Assembly (NCBI GenBank): GCA_947167435.1
Contig: CAMVIC010000103.1
Coordinates: forward strand, 1 to 6,085
Direction: 5' to 3'
Source: an uncultured Clostridia bacterium
Lineage (GTDB): Bacteria > Bacillota_A > Clostridia > Oscillospirales > Oscillospiraceae
Length of the DNA: 6,085 nucleotides
The number at the start of each line of letters is the position of its first letter. Within the stretch, counting starts at the first letter, position 1. Positions 1 through 5,876 of the stretch are shown here, piece by piece. The notes under the pieces were generated by a model that ran no database searches, was not told the origin of the DNA, and worked only from the letters and a program-made list of their open reading frames with translations. The translations under genes and the position numbers were made by a program.

Positions 1-20
1 GTTTTTGTCTTCCGAAATGC
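1..20. other. Short sequence after rsmH at the window edge
   Basis: These 20 bases follow the rsmH stop codon. On the minus strand they contain GGAAG, which could be the ribosome binding site of the next gene. In most Firmicutes that gene would be ftsL or another dcw-cluster member, but no start codon is inside the window, so no gene can be called. No terminator hairpin is visible here, which fits continued transcription. Confidence 0.3.
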
Positions 21-953
21 CTATACTCTCTCCGCGACGCGCAGCTTGGCGCTGCGGGCGCGGGGATTTTGTTCTATTTCCTCTTCACTGGGCAAAATGG
101 GCTTGCGGCTGACGCTGCGCAGCGTCTTCACAAAGCCGCAGGTGCAGATGGGTGCCTCCCGCGGGCAGGTGCAGCCGTTCTCCCTGGCGGCGATGCCGCT
201 TTTCACGATTCGGTCCTCCAGGGAGTGAAAGCTGATGACGCACAGGCGTCCGCCTGTCCTGAGCTTGTCCGGCGCCGTCTCCATCATGGCGGCGATGGCG
301 CCCAGCTCGTCGTTGACGGCGATCCGGATGGCCTGGAAGCTTCTTTTGGCCGGGTGCTGCTTCTCCCGCAGCGCGGCGGCAGGCATGGCGCTTTTCACGA
401 TCTCGGAAAGCTCCAGCGTGGTCTCAATGGGTTTCCGCTCCCGGGCGGCCAGAATGGCCGCGGTGATGCGTCGGGCATAGCGCTCCTCCCCGTAATCCCA
501 GAGGATGCGGTTGAGGCGCTCTTCACTCCATGTGTTCACCACTTCCGCCGCACTCAGCGTTTCAGAGGCGTCCATCCTCATGTCCAGCGGTGCGTCGTGC
601 ATATAGGAAAAGCCCCGCTCCGCCTCGTCCAGCTGGGGCGAGGACACCCCCAGATCGAAAAGCATGCCGTCCACATACTCGATCCCCAGGGAATCCAGAA
701 TCGCGGCCGCATCGCTGAAGTTGCCGTGGACCAGCGTCACCCGATCGGCAAAGGGCGCCAGCCGCTCCCCCGCGCGCTCAAGGGCGGTCTCATCCCGGTC
801 AATACAGACAAGACGGCCCGTGGTCAGGCGTCGTGCGATCTCGAAGGAGTGCCCGCCCATGCCCAGCGTGCCGTCCAGGTAGCTGCCATCCGGATGGATA
901 TTCAGATTTTCAATGCATTCGTTCAACAGGACCGAGACATGCTTTGCTTCCAT
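21..953 (-). CDS. rsmH: 16S rRNA (cytosine-1402-N4)-methyltransferase RsmH
   Basis: RsmH (formerly MraW) uses S-adenosylmethionine to methylate N4 of C1402 in the P-site region of 16S rRNA; it is cytoplasmic. The 310-residue length is normal for the family. Visible motifs: the SAM-binding loop DGTLGMGGHS (residues 27-36), an acidic residue after the second strand in IDRD (51-54), the FDLGVSSPQLD segment (99-109), the HPAKRSFQAIRIAVNDEL block (200-217) and ISFHSLEDRIVK (240-251). Near the C-terminus, Cys261, 263, 270 and 272 form a CxC-x6-CxC cluster, which I recall as common in Firmicutes RsmH and which may bind metal. The ATG overlaps the mraZ stop by one base (TGATG), with GGAG five bases upstream inside the end of mraZ, so translational coupling is likely. 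It is the second gene of the mraZ-rsmH pair at the head of the dcw cluster. Identification is essentially certain. Confidence 0.97.
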   Translation of the reverse strand: MEAKHVSVLLNECIENLNIHPDGSYLDGTLGMGGHSFEIARRLTTGRLVCIDRDETALERAGERLAPFADRVTLVHGNFSDAAAILDSLGIEYVDGMLFDLGVSSPQLDEAERGFSYMHDAPLDMRMDASETLSAAEVVNTWSEERLNRILWDYGEERYARRITAAILAARERKPIETTLELSEIVKSAMPAAALREKQHPAKRSFQAIRIAVNDELGAIAAMMETAPDKLRTGGRLCVISFHSLEDRIVKSGIAARENGCTCPREAPICTCGFVKTLRSVSRKPILPSEEEIEQNPRARSAKLRVAERV

Positions 954-1372
954 CAGAACTCCAGTTCCTCCATCACCGCAGCAATATTCTCAGGCGTGGT
1001 TTCTTCCGCAAAGACGGCGCTCCATGCCTCACTGTCCCAGAGCTCCGCATGGTTGTTGCAGCCGATCACCGTCACGTTTTTGGTAAAGCCGGCATAGTCC
1101 CGCAGGTTCTGCGGAATCAGGGCGCGGCCCTGGGCATCCAGCTCGCAGCGGGCTGCATGGGCAAAAAGCGGGCGCATTTTCCGCTGCTTCACATAGGGCA
1201 TGGCGCTGACCTTGTCGGAGAAGGCCTGCCAGTTTTCGCTGCTGTATGCGCAGAGGCAGCGATCCATGGACAGAGTGATGAAAAAAACCTCGCCCAACTC
1301 ATCTCTGAGCTTGGCAGGTATGAAAAGACGTCCCTTATTATCAAGAGAGTGCTGATATTCACCTGTCACCAA
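953..1372 (-). CDS. mraZ: Transcriptional regulator MraZ, TTG start
   Basis: MraZ is a nucleoid-associated DNA-binding protein with two SpoVT-AbrB-type halves. It forms ring oligomers and represses its own dcw operon. Both halves are visible: GEYQHSLDNKGRLFIPAKLR (residues 4-23) and CELDAQGRALIPQNLRDYAG (76-95), each with the family DxxxR signature (DNKGR 11-15, DAQGR 79-83). I place the start at TTG 1372-1370, which gives MVTGEYQH and matches the usual family N-terminus M-x-x-GEY; the product is 139 residues, close to the typical ~143. A strong GGGGG-type Shine-Dalgarno lies six bases before this TTG. GTG 1369-1367 is the alternative, two... more precisely one residue shorter. The open frame extends upstream to 1423, but that stretch is operator and leader DNA. 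The stop overlaps the rsmH start. Confidence 0.95.
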   Translation of the reverse strand: MVTGEYQHSLDNKGRLFIPAKLRDELGEVFFITLSMDRCLCAYSSENWQAFSDKVSAMPYVKQRKMRPLFAHAARCELDAQGRALIPQNLRDYAGFTKNVTVIGCNNHAELWDSEAWSAVFAEETTPENIAAVMEELEF

Positions 1373-1378
1373 CCGTCG

Positions 1379-1386
1379 CCCCCTTT
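1379..1386 (-). promoter_or_regulatory. Ribosome binding site deciding the mraZ start
   Basis: Minus-strand AAAGGGGG ends six bases before TTG 1372 and nine bases before GTG 1369. The spacing suits the TTG better, as does the family N-terminus. No ATG is available between here and the conserved GEYQH motif. The element directly follows the 3' arm of the leader hairpin (1387-1410), so folding could affect its accessibility. Confidence 0.7.
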
Positions 1387-1410
1387 GTGGAAAATCGCTC
1401 CATTTTCCAC
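1387..1410 (-). repeat. Inverted repeat (hairpin) in the mraZ leader
   Basis: GTGGAAAAT (1387-1395) and ATTTTCCAC (1402-1410) are perfect reverse complements, giving a 9-bp stem with a six-base loop. In the mRNA the stem lies immediately before the AAAGGGGG ribosome binding site of mraZ. No T-run follows, so it is not an intrinsic terminator. The arm at 1402-1410 overlaps parts of the second and third MraZ-like boxes, so the symmetry may serve protein binding, RNA folding or both. The function is unproven. Confidence 0.55.
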
Positions 1411-1425
1411 CACTTTTAACCACTT
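1400..1425 (-). promoter_or_regulatory. Putative MraZ operator: three direct repeats at 10-bp period
   Basis: On the minus strand, AAGTGG (1425-1420), AAGTGG (1415-1410) and AAATGG (1405-1400) occur at exactly 10-bp intervals with four-base spacers, placing them on one face of the helix. MraZ proteins of E. coli and mollicutes are known to bind short G-rich direct repeats (TGGGN-type or AAAGTG-type) at 10-bp spacing in their own promoter. The array begins about nine bases after the -10 hexamer, so bound MraZ would sit over the start site and early transcribed region, consistent with autorepression. The third copy differs by one base. Recognition rests on the pattern and on the mraZ gene directly downstream. 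Confidence 0.8.
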
Positions 1426-1434
1426 CGCATTTTC

Positions 1435-1463
1435 ATTATAGGGGCTGATATTTGAAAAATCAA
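1435..1463 (-). promoter_or_regulatory. Sigma-A-type promoter of the mraZ-rsmH operon
   Basis: The -35 element TTGATT (1463-1458) and a perfect -10 TATAAT (1440-1435) are separated by exactly 17 bases. The predicted transcription start is near 1428, giving a leader of about 55 bases to the mraZ TTG. The minus strand from roughly 1500 to 1466 is rich in A-runs directly upstream of the -35, resembling an UP element that binds the RNA polymerase alpha subunit. This should be a strong promoter, controlled by the MraZ-like boxes just downstream. Confidence 0.85.
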
Positions 1464-1531
1464 GAGATTTTTTTTGTAATTTCTTGTCGTTTTTTCTTTC
1501 CGTCCCCGGGAGCGGAAACTGGCCGAAAATG

Positions 1532-1562
1532 CAAAAAACAGCCGCAGGAAAAACCTGCGGCT
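1532..1562 (-). terminator. Intrinsic terminator of the transporter-uvrC-coaD unit
   Basis: AGCCGCAGG (1540-1548) pairs perfectly with CCTGCGGCT (1554-1562) around an AAAAA loop. On the minus strand the stem is followed by GTTTTTT (1539-1533), giving a GC-rich 9-bp hairpin plus a U-tract. It begins about 31 bases after the stop of the coiled-coil gene and insulates the mraZ promoter from the upstream unit. Confidence 0.92.
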
Positions 1563-1593
1563 GCGGCATTTTCTGTTCGGTTTTCGGGGGGCC

Positions 1594-2112
1594 TCAGTCG
1601 TCCTCCTCGCCCAGTTCCGGGACGGCGGGCGAGCTCATCTTCGGCGGGGCGGGCGTGTTCGCGGCTTTGAAGGCATTCTGGGCGCTGCGGATGGTGTTCA
1701 GGGCTTCGCTCATGCTCTGCTCACTCTGACGCATAATGTCATCGATGTAATCGTTGACCACTCTGCGCAGTTCCCGGGATCGGGCCTCGGCATTGGCGAT
1801 CATCTCCGCGCTGCGGGCCTTGGCCACGCGCACGACCTCCTGCTCCTCAACCATGACGCGGGCCTTCTCCTCGGCGCTTTTGCGCAGCGCCTCGGCCTCC
1901 CGCTTTGCGTTGCCGATAAACTCGTCTCTGGCGGCTACCAGGCGTTTCGCCTCGGCGATGGAAGAGGGCATGTTGTTTTTCACGGCGTTAATGATCTCCA
2001 GGGCTTTTTCCCGTTCAATGATGCATTTGTCATTGCCGAGAGGGACGCCCCAGGCCTCACTCACCATGTTGTAAAGCTCGTCCAGAAGTTCGATCACGTC
2101 ACGATTATCCAT
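1594..2112 (-). CDS. Soluble coiled-coil protein of unknown function
   Basis: The 172-residue product has no named function that I can assign. Residues 2-20 form a short acidic amphipathic helix. About 31-150 are almost wholly helical, Ala/Glu/Arg-rich and Pro-poor apart from Pro49, with periodic alanines (AKREAEALRKSAEEKAR near 69-85) typical of long coiled coils such as DivIVA-like proteins, V-ATPase subunits E/H and the stalk of F0 subunit b. No transmembrane segment is present, which argues against a true F0 b subunit. The tail (153-172) is Pro/Ser-rich and ends in acidic GEEDD. Automatic pipelines tend to label such proteins 'ATPase' from coiled-coil similarity; no nucleotide-binding motif is visible. 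The ATG at 2112 overlaps the coaD stop by one base (TGATG), with GGAGG eight bases upstream, so I prefer it over an in-frame ATG at 2166 inside coaD. It is the last gene of the unit. Confidence 0.88.
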   Translation of the reverse strand: MDNRDVIELLDELYNMVSEAWGVPLGNDKCIIEREKALEIINAVKNNMPSSIAEAKRLVAARDEFIGNAKREAEALRKSAEEKARVMVEEQEVVRVAKARSAEMIANAEARSRELRRVVNDYIDDIMRQSEQSMSEALNTIRSAQNAFKAANTPAPPKMSSPAVPELGEEDD

Positions 2113-2606
2113 CACTTCGCCCTCCAAAGCTTCGCTTTCCTTTGAATGTCCTCTATGATCTCGCACGGCACCAGGCCGGTCAGATCCGCCCCATACAGTG
2201 CCATCTCCCGCACAACGGAGGAGCTGAGAAAGGTATATTTCTCACTGGCTGTCAGAAACATGGTTTCCAGTTCCGGATTAATCCGTTTGTTGATCAGATT
2301 CATCTGAAACTCATATTCAAAATCAGACGCTGCCCGCAGCCCTTTCACGATTACCGGCTTTTCATACTTTCGCACATACTCGGCCAGCAGCCCGTCGGAC
2401 CAGTCCACCGTCACGTTCGGGTAACGGGAAACCGCCCGCTGAACCATGTCCAGCTTCTCCTCCACGGTGAACATGGGGTTGGGCTTCATGACGTTGTGCA
2501 TGATGCAGACAACCACATTGTCAAAAATCTGCGAGCTGCGACGGATGATATTCAGATGGCCCAGGGTGATGGGGTCAAAGCTGCCGGGGCAGATGGCGGT
2601 GCTCAT
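2112..2606 (-). CDS. coaD: Phosphopantetheine adenylyltransferase CoaD
   Basis: CoaD (PPAT) transfers AMP from ATP to 4'-phosphopantetheine, making dephospho-CoA and pyrophosphate, the penultimate step of coenzyme A synthesis in the cytoplasm. The 164-residue length is standard. Motifs of the nucleotidyltransferase fold are intact: CPGSFDPITLGH (residues 6-17) with the TxGH signature, WSDGLLAEY (69-77), VKGLRAASDFEYEFQMN (87-103) and the LSSSVVRE loop (127-134), equivalent to the family ISSS-x-x-RE motif. The start overlaps the rsmD stop as ATGA, so the pair is probably translationally coupled; rsmD-coaD adjacency is widespread in bacteria. The stop overlaps the start of the downstream coiled-coil gene. 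Confidence 0.97.
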   Translation of the reverse strand: MSTAICPGSFDPITLGHLNIIRRSSQIFDNVVVCIMHNVMKPNPMFTVEEKLDMVQRAVSRYPNVTVDWSDGLLAEYVRKYEKPVIVKGLRAASDFEYEFQMNLINKRINPELETMFLTASEKYTFLSSSVVREMALYGADLTGLVPCEIIEDIQRKAKLWRAK

Positions 2607-3145
2607 ACGGTACTATCCCTCGTGTACAGACTGATTTTGACTTTCCCGTAGCGGTACTCCCGCCCGCGCCGATAGGGGGCCTCCGGTTCCGGAAGTTGGG
2701 TTTCCCGCCTGGATTCACAAACTATTATACCACCTTCCGACAATATGTCAACCGAATTGATGGTTTTCAGTACCGGTTCGTACAGGAGCGCGTCATAGGG
2801 CGGATCTACAAAAATCAGGTCGAATTTTCCGCAGTGCTGCAGAAAACTCAGGGCATTTTCCTGAAAGACGGGGGCGCTCATGCCGCAGGTCTTCAGGTTC
2901 TCCCTAACGATCTTTACCGCGCCGCGGTCCTCGTCCACGAAGGTCACGCTCTCCGCTCCCCGGCTCAGGCATTCGATCCCCAGCTGGCCGGTGCCGGCGA
3001 ACAGGTCCAGCACCCGCCGCCCCTCAATGTCGAACTGGATGATGTTGAAAACCGACTCCTTCACATTGTCCGTGGTGGGGCGGATATCGTAGGTATCCGG
3101 CGTTTTCAGTCGTTTTCCTCTGGCGCTTCCTGTGATAACTCGCAT
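2603..3145 (-). CDS. rsmD: 16S rRNA (guanine-966-N2)-methyltransferase RsmD
   Basis: RsmD methylates N2 of G966 in 16S rRNA during small-subunit assembly, using SAM. The 180-residue protein begins with the family N-terminus RVITGSARGKRL (residues 2-13), followed by RPTTDNVKESVFNI (22-35), the SAM-binding loop VLDLFAGTGQLGIE (45-58), an acidic VDED (70-73) and the catalytic DPPY (114-117). Its ATG lies 40 bases inside the end of uvrC in another frame, preceded by a purine-rich GGAGAGGGGG ribosome binding site that also encodes the UvrC C-terminus. Its stop overlaps coaD as ATGA. The C-terminus is compact but complete. Confidence 0.96.
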   Translation of the reverse strand: MRVITGSARGKRLKTPDTYDIRPTTDNVKESVFNIIQFDIEGRRVLDLFAGTGQLGIECLSRGAESVTFVDEDRGAVKIVRENLKTCGMSAPVFQENALSFLQHCGKFDLIFVDPPYDALLYEPVLKTINSVDILSEGGIIVCESRRETQLPEPEAPYRRGREYRYGKVKISLYTRDSTV

Positions 3146-4959
3146 GTCTCTTCCCCCTCTCCGTGAAAGTAAAGATAAACCGCCCGGGCTGTGTTCCGGG
3201 GTACCACCAGGCGCAGCTGCTCCTCGCCGGCAGCCCGGATGGCCTTGACGGATTTAAACGCCTTAAGCAGATCGGTCCGGCGTCTTGGGCCTACGCCGGG
3301 GATTTTGTCCAGGGCGGAAGCATAGCCCTCGCTTCTCAGCTGGCGCTGATAGCCGATTGCCGTCCGGTGGGTCTCCTCCTGGATGTTTCCCACCAGCGAG
3401 AACACCGCCTGATTGCCGCTGATGCCGATCTCCCGCCCGTCGGGGGTGATCAGCGCCCTGGTGCGGTGCCGGTCATCCTTCACCATGCCGAAGGTGGGCA
3501 GGTCCAGGCCCAGATCGTGCAGGGCGCGGACCGCCGTGGCCGCGTGGGTCTCGCCGCCATCGATCAGCAGCAGGTCCGGCAGGGGCAGGAACTTCTCGTC
3601 CCCCTCCACCGCGTGCCGGAAGCGGCGGTAAATGGTCTGATACATGCTGGCATAGTCGTCCTGCCCGTCCATGTCCTTCATGCGGAATTTCCGGTAGTCC
3701 CGTCTGAGGGGCTTGCCGTCCACATGGACGGTCATGGCCGAAACGATACCGGTATCCCCCAGGTTTGAAATGTCATAGGCCTCGATTCGCATGGGGAAGT
3801 TTTCCAGCTCCAGTGCTTTCTGCAGCCACTCCAGCGTCTTGGAGCGGCGCTGGGCGGCGGTGGTTCTGCGCTGAATCTCCTCCCGGGCGTTCACGGCCGC
3901 GCTCTCGATGAGGCGCAGCCGGTCGCCCCGTTTCGGCGTTTCGATATAGATGCGCCGGCCGGAGGTCTCGCTGAGCAGGGTCTCCAGCTCCTGCCGGTCC
4001 TCCACCTCGCAGGGCAGCAGAATGGACTTGGGCCAGCCGCCCCGATGGGCGGTATAGAACTGCCGCACCAGGCCGGAAATCGCTTCCGCGTCCTCCTCCA
4101 GCGGCTCCTCCATCATCTCCACGTCCTTGCCCACCAGGTTTCCGTCCACAAAGTGCAGGATCGTAAAGCAGCTTTTCGCGCCGCGGCAGAAGCCCACCGC
4201 GTCCGTGTCGGCAAAGGCGGTAGCGATCACTCTCTGCTTGTTGGCCAGGCCCTCGATGGCCCGCATCCGGTCCCGCAGCTCTGCGGCCCGCTCAAAGCGC
4301 AGCTCTTCCGCCGCCTGCTCCATCTGGCCGCGGATGCTCTCAATCAGCTCTCCGCTCTTCCCGTCCAGAATCAGCATGGCCTGCTGCATGCGGGCCCGGT
4401 AATCCTCCGCGCTGCTGTCGGCCAGGCACCAGCCGGCGCAGGTCCCCATGTGGTAGTTGAGGCAGGGCCGTTCCTTGCCGATATCCCGGGGAAACTTCCG
4501 GGAGCAGTCGGGCAGCAGCAGCGCCTTGGAGATGGTGCTGATGATGTCCCGGGTCTGGCTTCTTCCGCCGTATGGGCCGAAGTAGCGGGCCCCGTCCTTT
4601 CCCGCCCGGCTCACCAGCGTCATGGCCGGGTATTCGCTGCGCATGTCCAGGCGGATAAAGGGATAGCCCTTGTCGTCCTTCAGCAGGATGTTGTAGTGGG
4701 GCTTGTGCTGCTTGATGAGCGAGTTTTCCAGCACCAGCGCCTCAAACTCGCTGCCGGCGACGATCACGTTGAAGTCCGCCACCTTTTCCACCATGGCGGC
4801 CACCTTGGGCAGATGCTCGCCATGGAAATAGCTGCTCACCCGGTTTTTGAGCTTTTTGGCCTTGCCCACATAGATGACCTCGTTATGCTCATCCAGCATG
4901 ATGTACACGCCGGGCAGCAGCGGCAGATTATTGGCTTTTTCCCGCAGGGTGTCAAGCAT
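3106..4959 (-). CDS. uvrC: Excinuclease ABC subunit C
   Basis: UvrC makes both incisions around DNA lesions located by UvrA and loaded by UvrB in nucleotide excision repair. The 617-residue protein has all domains. The N-terminal GIY-YIG nuclease (about 13-95) carries Tyr19, YVGK (30-33), Arg40 and Glu78 for the 3' incision. A four-Cys cluster (152, 166, 174, 178) has the spacing of the known UvrC iron-sulfur site. A UVR domain that binds UvrB spans about 203-238. The RNase H-like nuclease for the 5' incision shows AYDISN (Asp396), LLIDGG (Asp467) and KDDRHRTR (His498). A C-terminal helix-hairpin-helix contains IPGVGPRRR. I chose ATG 4959 (MLDTLREK...) because it sits at the family's normal N-terminus and has AAGGA eight bases upstream; an in-frame extension to 5013 lies within the transporter gene. 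It overlaps the transporter by 8 bases and rsmD by 40. Confidence 0.97.
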   Translation of the reverse strand: MLDTLREKANNLPLLPGVYIMLDEHNEVIYVGKAKKLKNRVSSYFHGEHLPKVAAMVEKVADFNVIVAGSEFEALVLENSLIKQHKPHYNILLKDDKGYPFIRLDMRSEYPAMTLVSRAGKDGARYFGPYGGRSQTRDIISTISKALLLPDCSRKFPRDIGKERPCLNYHMGTCAGWCLADSSAEDYRARMQQAMLILDGKSGELIESIRGQMEQAAEELRFERAAELRDRMRAIEGLANKQRVIATAFADTDAVGFCRGAKSCFTILHFVDGNLVGKDVEMMEEPLEEDAEAISGLVRQFYTAHRGGWPKSILLPCEVEDRQELETLLSETSGRRIYIETPKRGDRLRLIESAAVNAREEIQRRTTAAQRRSKTLEWLQKALELENFPMRIEAYDISNLGDTGIVSAMTVHVDGKPLRRDYRKFRMKDMDGQDDYASMYQTIYRRFRHAVEGDEKFLPLPDLLLIDGGETHAATAVRALHDLGLDLPTFGMVKDDRHRTRALITPDGREIGISGNQAVFSLVGNIQEETHRTAIGYQRQLRSEGYASALDKIPGVGPRRRTDLLKAFKSVKAIRAAGEEQLRLVVPRNTARAVYLYFHGEGEETCELSQEAPEEND

Positions 4960-5803
4960 TTGCGCTTTCCTTGTCCTTTCCGAACATACCCCACACCGTA
5001 ATGGCGACCACAACGATCACGCCGCCGATCAGGGCAAAAACGCCCGGCCGCTCCCCGTCAAAAATCAGCACCCACACCGGGTTCAGAAGCGGTTCCACCG
5101 CACCAAGCAGGCAGCAGGCCAGCGGCGGGCAATAACGGGAGGCCTTCACATACAGGATATAGGAAATCCCCAGCTGCAATACGCCCAGAATCAGAATATA
5201 GCTGATGGTGTGCGCATTCAGCAGCGGCTGGGTGACAATCACCGCGGGCAGCCCCGCCAGGAAGGTAAAGCTCTGGCCGATCACGATGGCGCTGAAGCGC
5301 GCCTCCCCCTCCAGCTTGCCGATGGCCATGTACATGCCCGCCATGAACATGCCGGCGGCGATGGCCACGAAATTGCCGAGCACGTAGCCCGGGGCCAGCT
5401 GATCGAAGAAAAACAGGGCGATACCGCCCAGGGTCACAAGCACCACCGCCAGGTCAGCCCTGCGCACCGGCTCGTGAAACAGCAGCGCGGAAAAGAGCAC
5501 GATGAACACTGGAGAGGTAAACTGAAGCACAATGGAGTTTGCCGCCGTGGTCAGCTTGTTGGCGCAGGCAAAGCACAGATACACGCAGCCCGCCAGCACC
5601 CCGGCGATCACCGTCTCCCGGTTCCACACAAAGCGGTAGCCTTTGACGGCCATATAGACCAGGATGGTAAGCCCGGCAATCAGGCTGCGCAGGCTGGCGA
5701 CGGCAAAGCCGTTCCAGGGCAGGAGCTTGATAAAAATGCCGGCAATGCTCCAAAGGGCAGCGCAGAGCAGCATTTCCAGAATCGCAAGGTTTTCTTTTTT
5801 CAT
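4952..5803 (-). CDS. EamA/DMT-family membrane transporter
   Basis: The 283-residue inner-membrane protein has about ten hydrophobic segments arranged as two homologous halves, the hallmark of the drug/metabolite transporter superfamily. The first half opens with ALWSIAGIFIK (residues 16-26) and the Arg39-Ser-Leu-Ile segment. The second ends in AVEPLLNPVWVLIFDGERPG, matching the EamA 'EP...GE' pattern. Such proteins usually export amino acids, metabolites or nucleobase-like compounds; the substrate cannot be read from sequence. ATG 5803 (MKKENLA) is preferred because GAGG lies ten bases upstream; a TTG at 5809 would leave only four. The gene begins about 21 bases after the T-run of the HPr terminator. 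Its stop overlaps the uvrC start (ATGCTTGA, 8 bases), so it appears to head the uvrC-rsmD-coaD unit. Nothing in the sequence links its transport role to repair. Confidence 0.9.
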   Translation of the reverse strand: MKKENLAILEMLLCAALWSIAGIFIKLLPWNGFAVASLRSLIAGLTILVYMAVKGYRFVWNRETVIAGVLAGCVYLCFACANKLTTAANSIVLQFTSPVFIVLFSALLFHEPVRRADLAVVLVTLGGIALFFFDQLAPGYVLGNFVAIAAGMFMAGMYMAIGKLEGEARFSAIVIGQSFTFLAGLPAVIVTQPLLNAHTISYILILGVLQLGISYILYVKASRYCPPLACCLLGAVEPLLNPVWVLIFDGERPGVFALIGGVIVVVAITVWGMFGKDKESANA

Positions 5804-5823
5804 GGACAAAACGCCTCGAATTC

Positions 5824-5856
5824 AAAAACAGGCCTGTGCGAAAAACGCACAGGCCT
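5824..5856 (-). terminator. Intrinsic terminator after the HPr gene
   Basis: AGGCCTGTGCG (5830-5840) and CGCACAGGCCT (5846-5856) form a perfect 11-bp stem with an AAAAA loop. On the minus strand the stem is followed by GTTTTTG (5829-5823). It begins about 20 bases after the HPr stop codon. The next gene starts only about 20 bases beyond the T-run. Confidence 0.93.
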
Positions 5857-5876
5857 TAAAGGTTTCTAAAGACAAA

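Noticed and set aside
69..1097. Long plus-strand open frame of 342 codons opposite rsmH and mraZ
   Set aside because: It lies antisense to two certain genes, has low-complexity GC-driven composition and no recognisable domain. It is a codon-bias shadow.
1387..1410. Leader hairpin as an attenuator or intrinsic terminator
   Set aside because: The stem is A/T-rich and is followed by AAAGGGGG and not a T-run, so it cannot act as a standard intrinsic terminator.
1373..1423. Upstream extension of mraZ to a GTG at 1423
   Set aside because: The extra 17 codons coincide with the operator boxes and leader hairpin, and the extension would start downstream of the predicted transcription start with no ribosome binding site.
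1466..1500. T-rich plus-strand stretch as a plus-strand terminator tail
   Set aside because: No GC-rich hairpin precedes it on the plus strand and no plus-strand gene ends here; it is better explained as an A-rich UP-like region for the minus-strand mraZ promoter.
2113..2166. Upstream extension of the coiled-coil gene to 2166
   Set aside because: It would overlap the coaD C-terminus by over 50 bases, whereas ATG 2112 has GGAGG at eight bases and a typical TGATG junction.
4045..5001. Plus-strand open frame of 318 codons opposite uvrC
   Set aside because: It mirrors conserved uvrC coding sequence; its His/Gln/Val/Leu-rich product is typical of antisense translation of GC-rich genes.
5454..5825. 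Minus-strand open frame of 123 codons in another frame of the transporter gene
   Set aside because: It is Arg/Pro/Cys-rich, shows no membrane pattern and overlaps the well-supported transporter frame.
4874..5869. Plus-strand open frame of 331 codons opposite the transporter
   Set aside because: The product is His/Gln/Gly-rich without domains and crosses the HPr terminator; the opposite strand encodes a clear EamA transporter.
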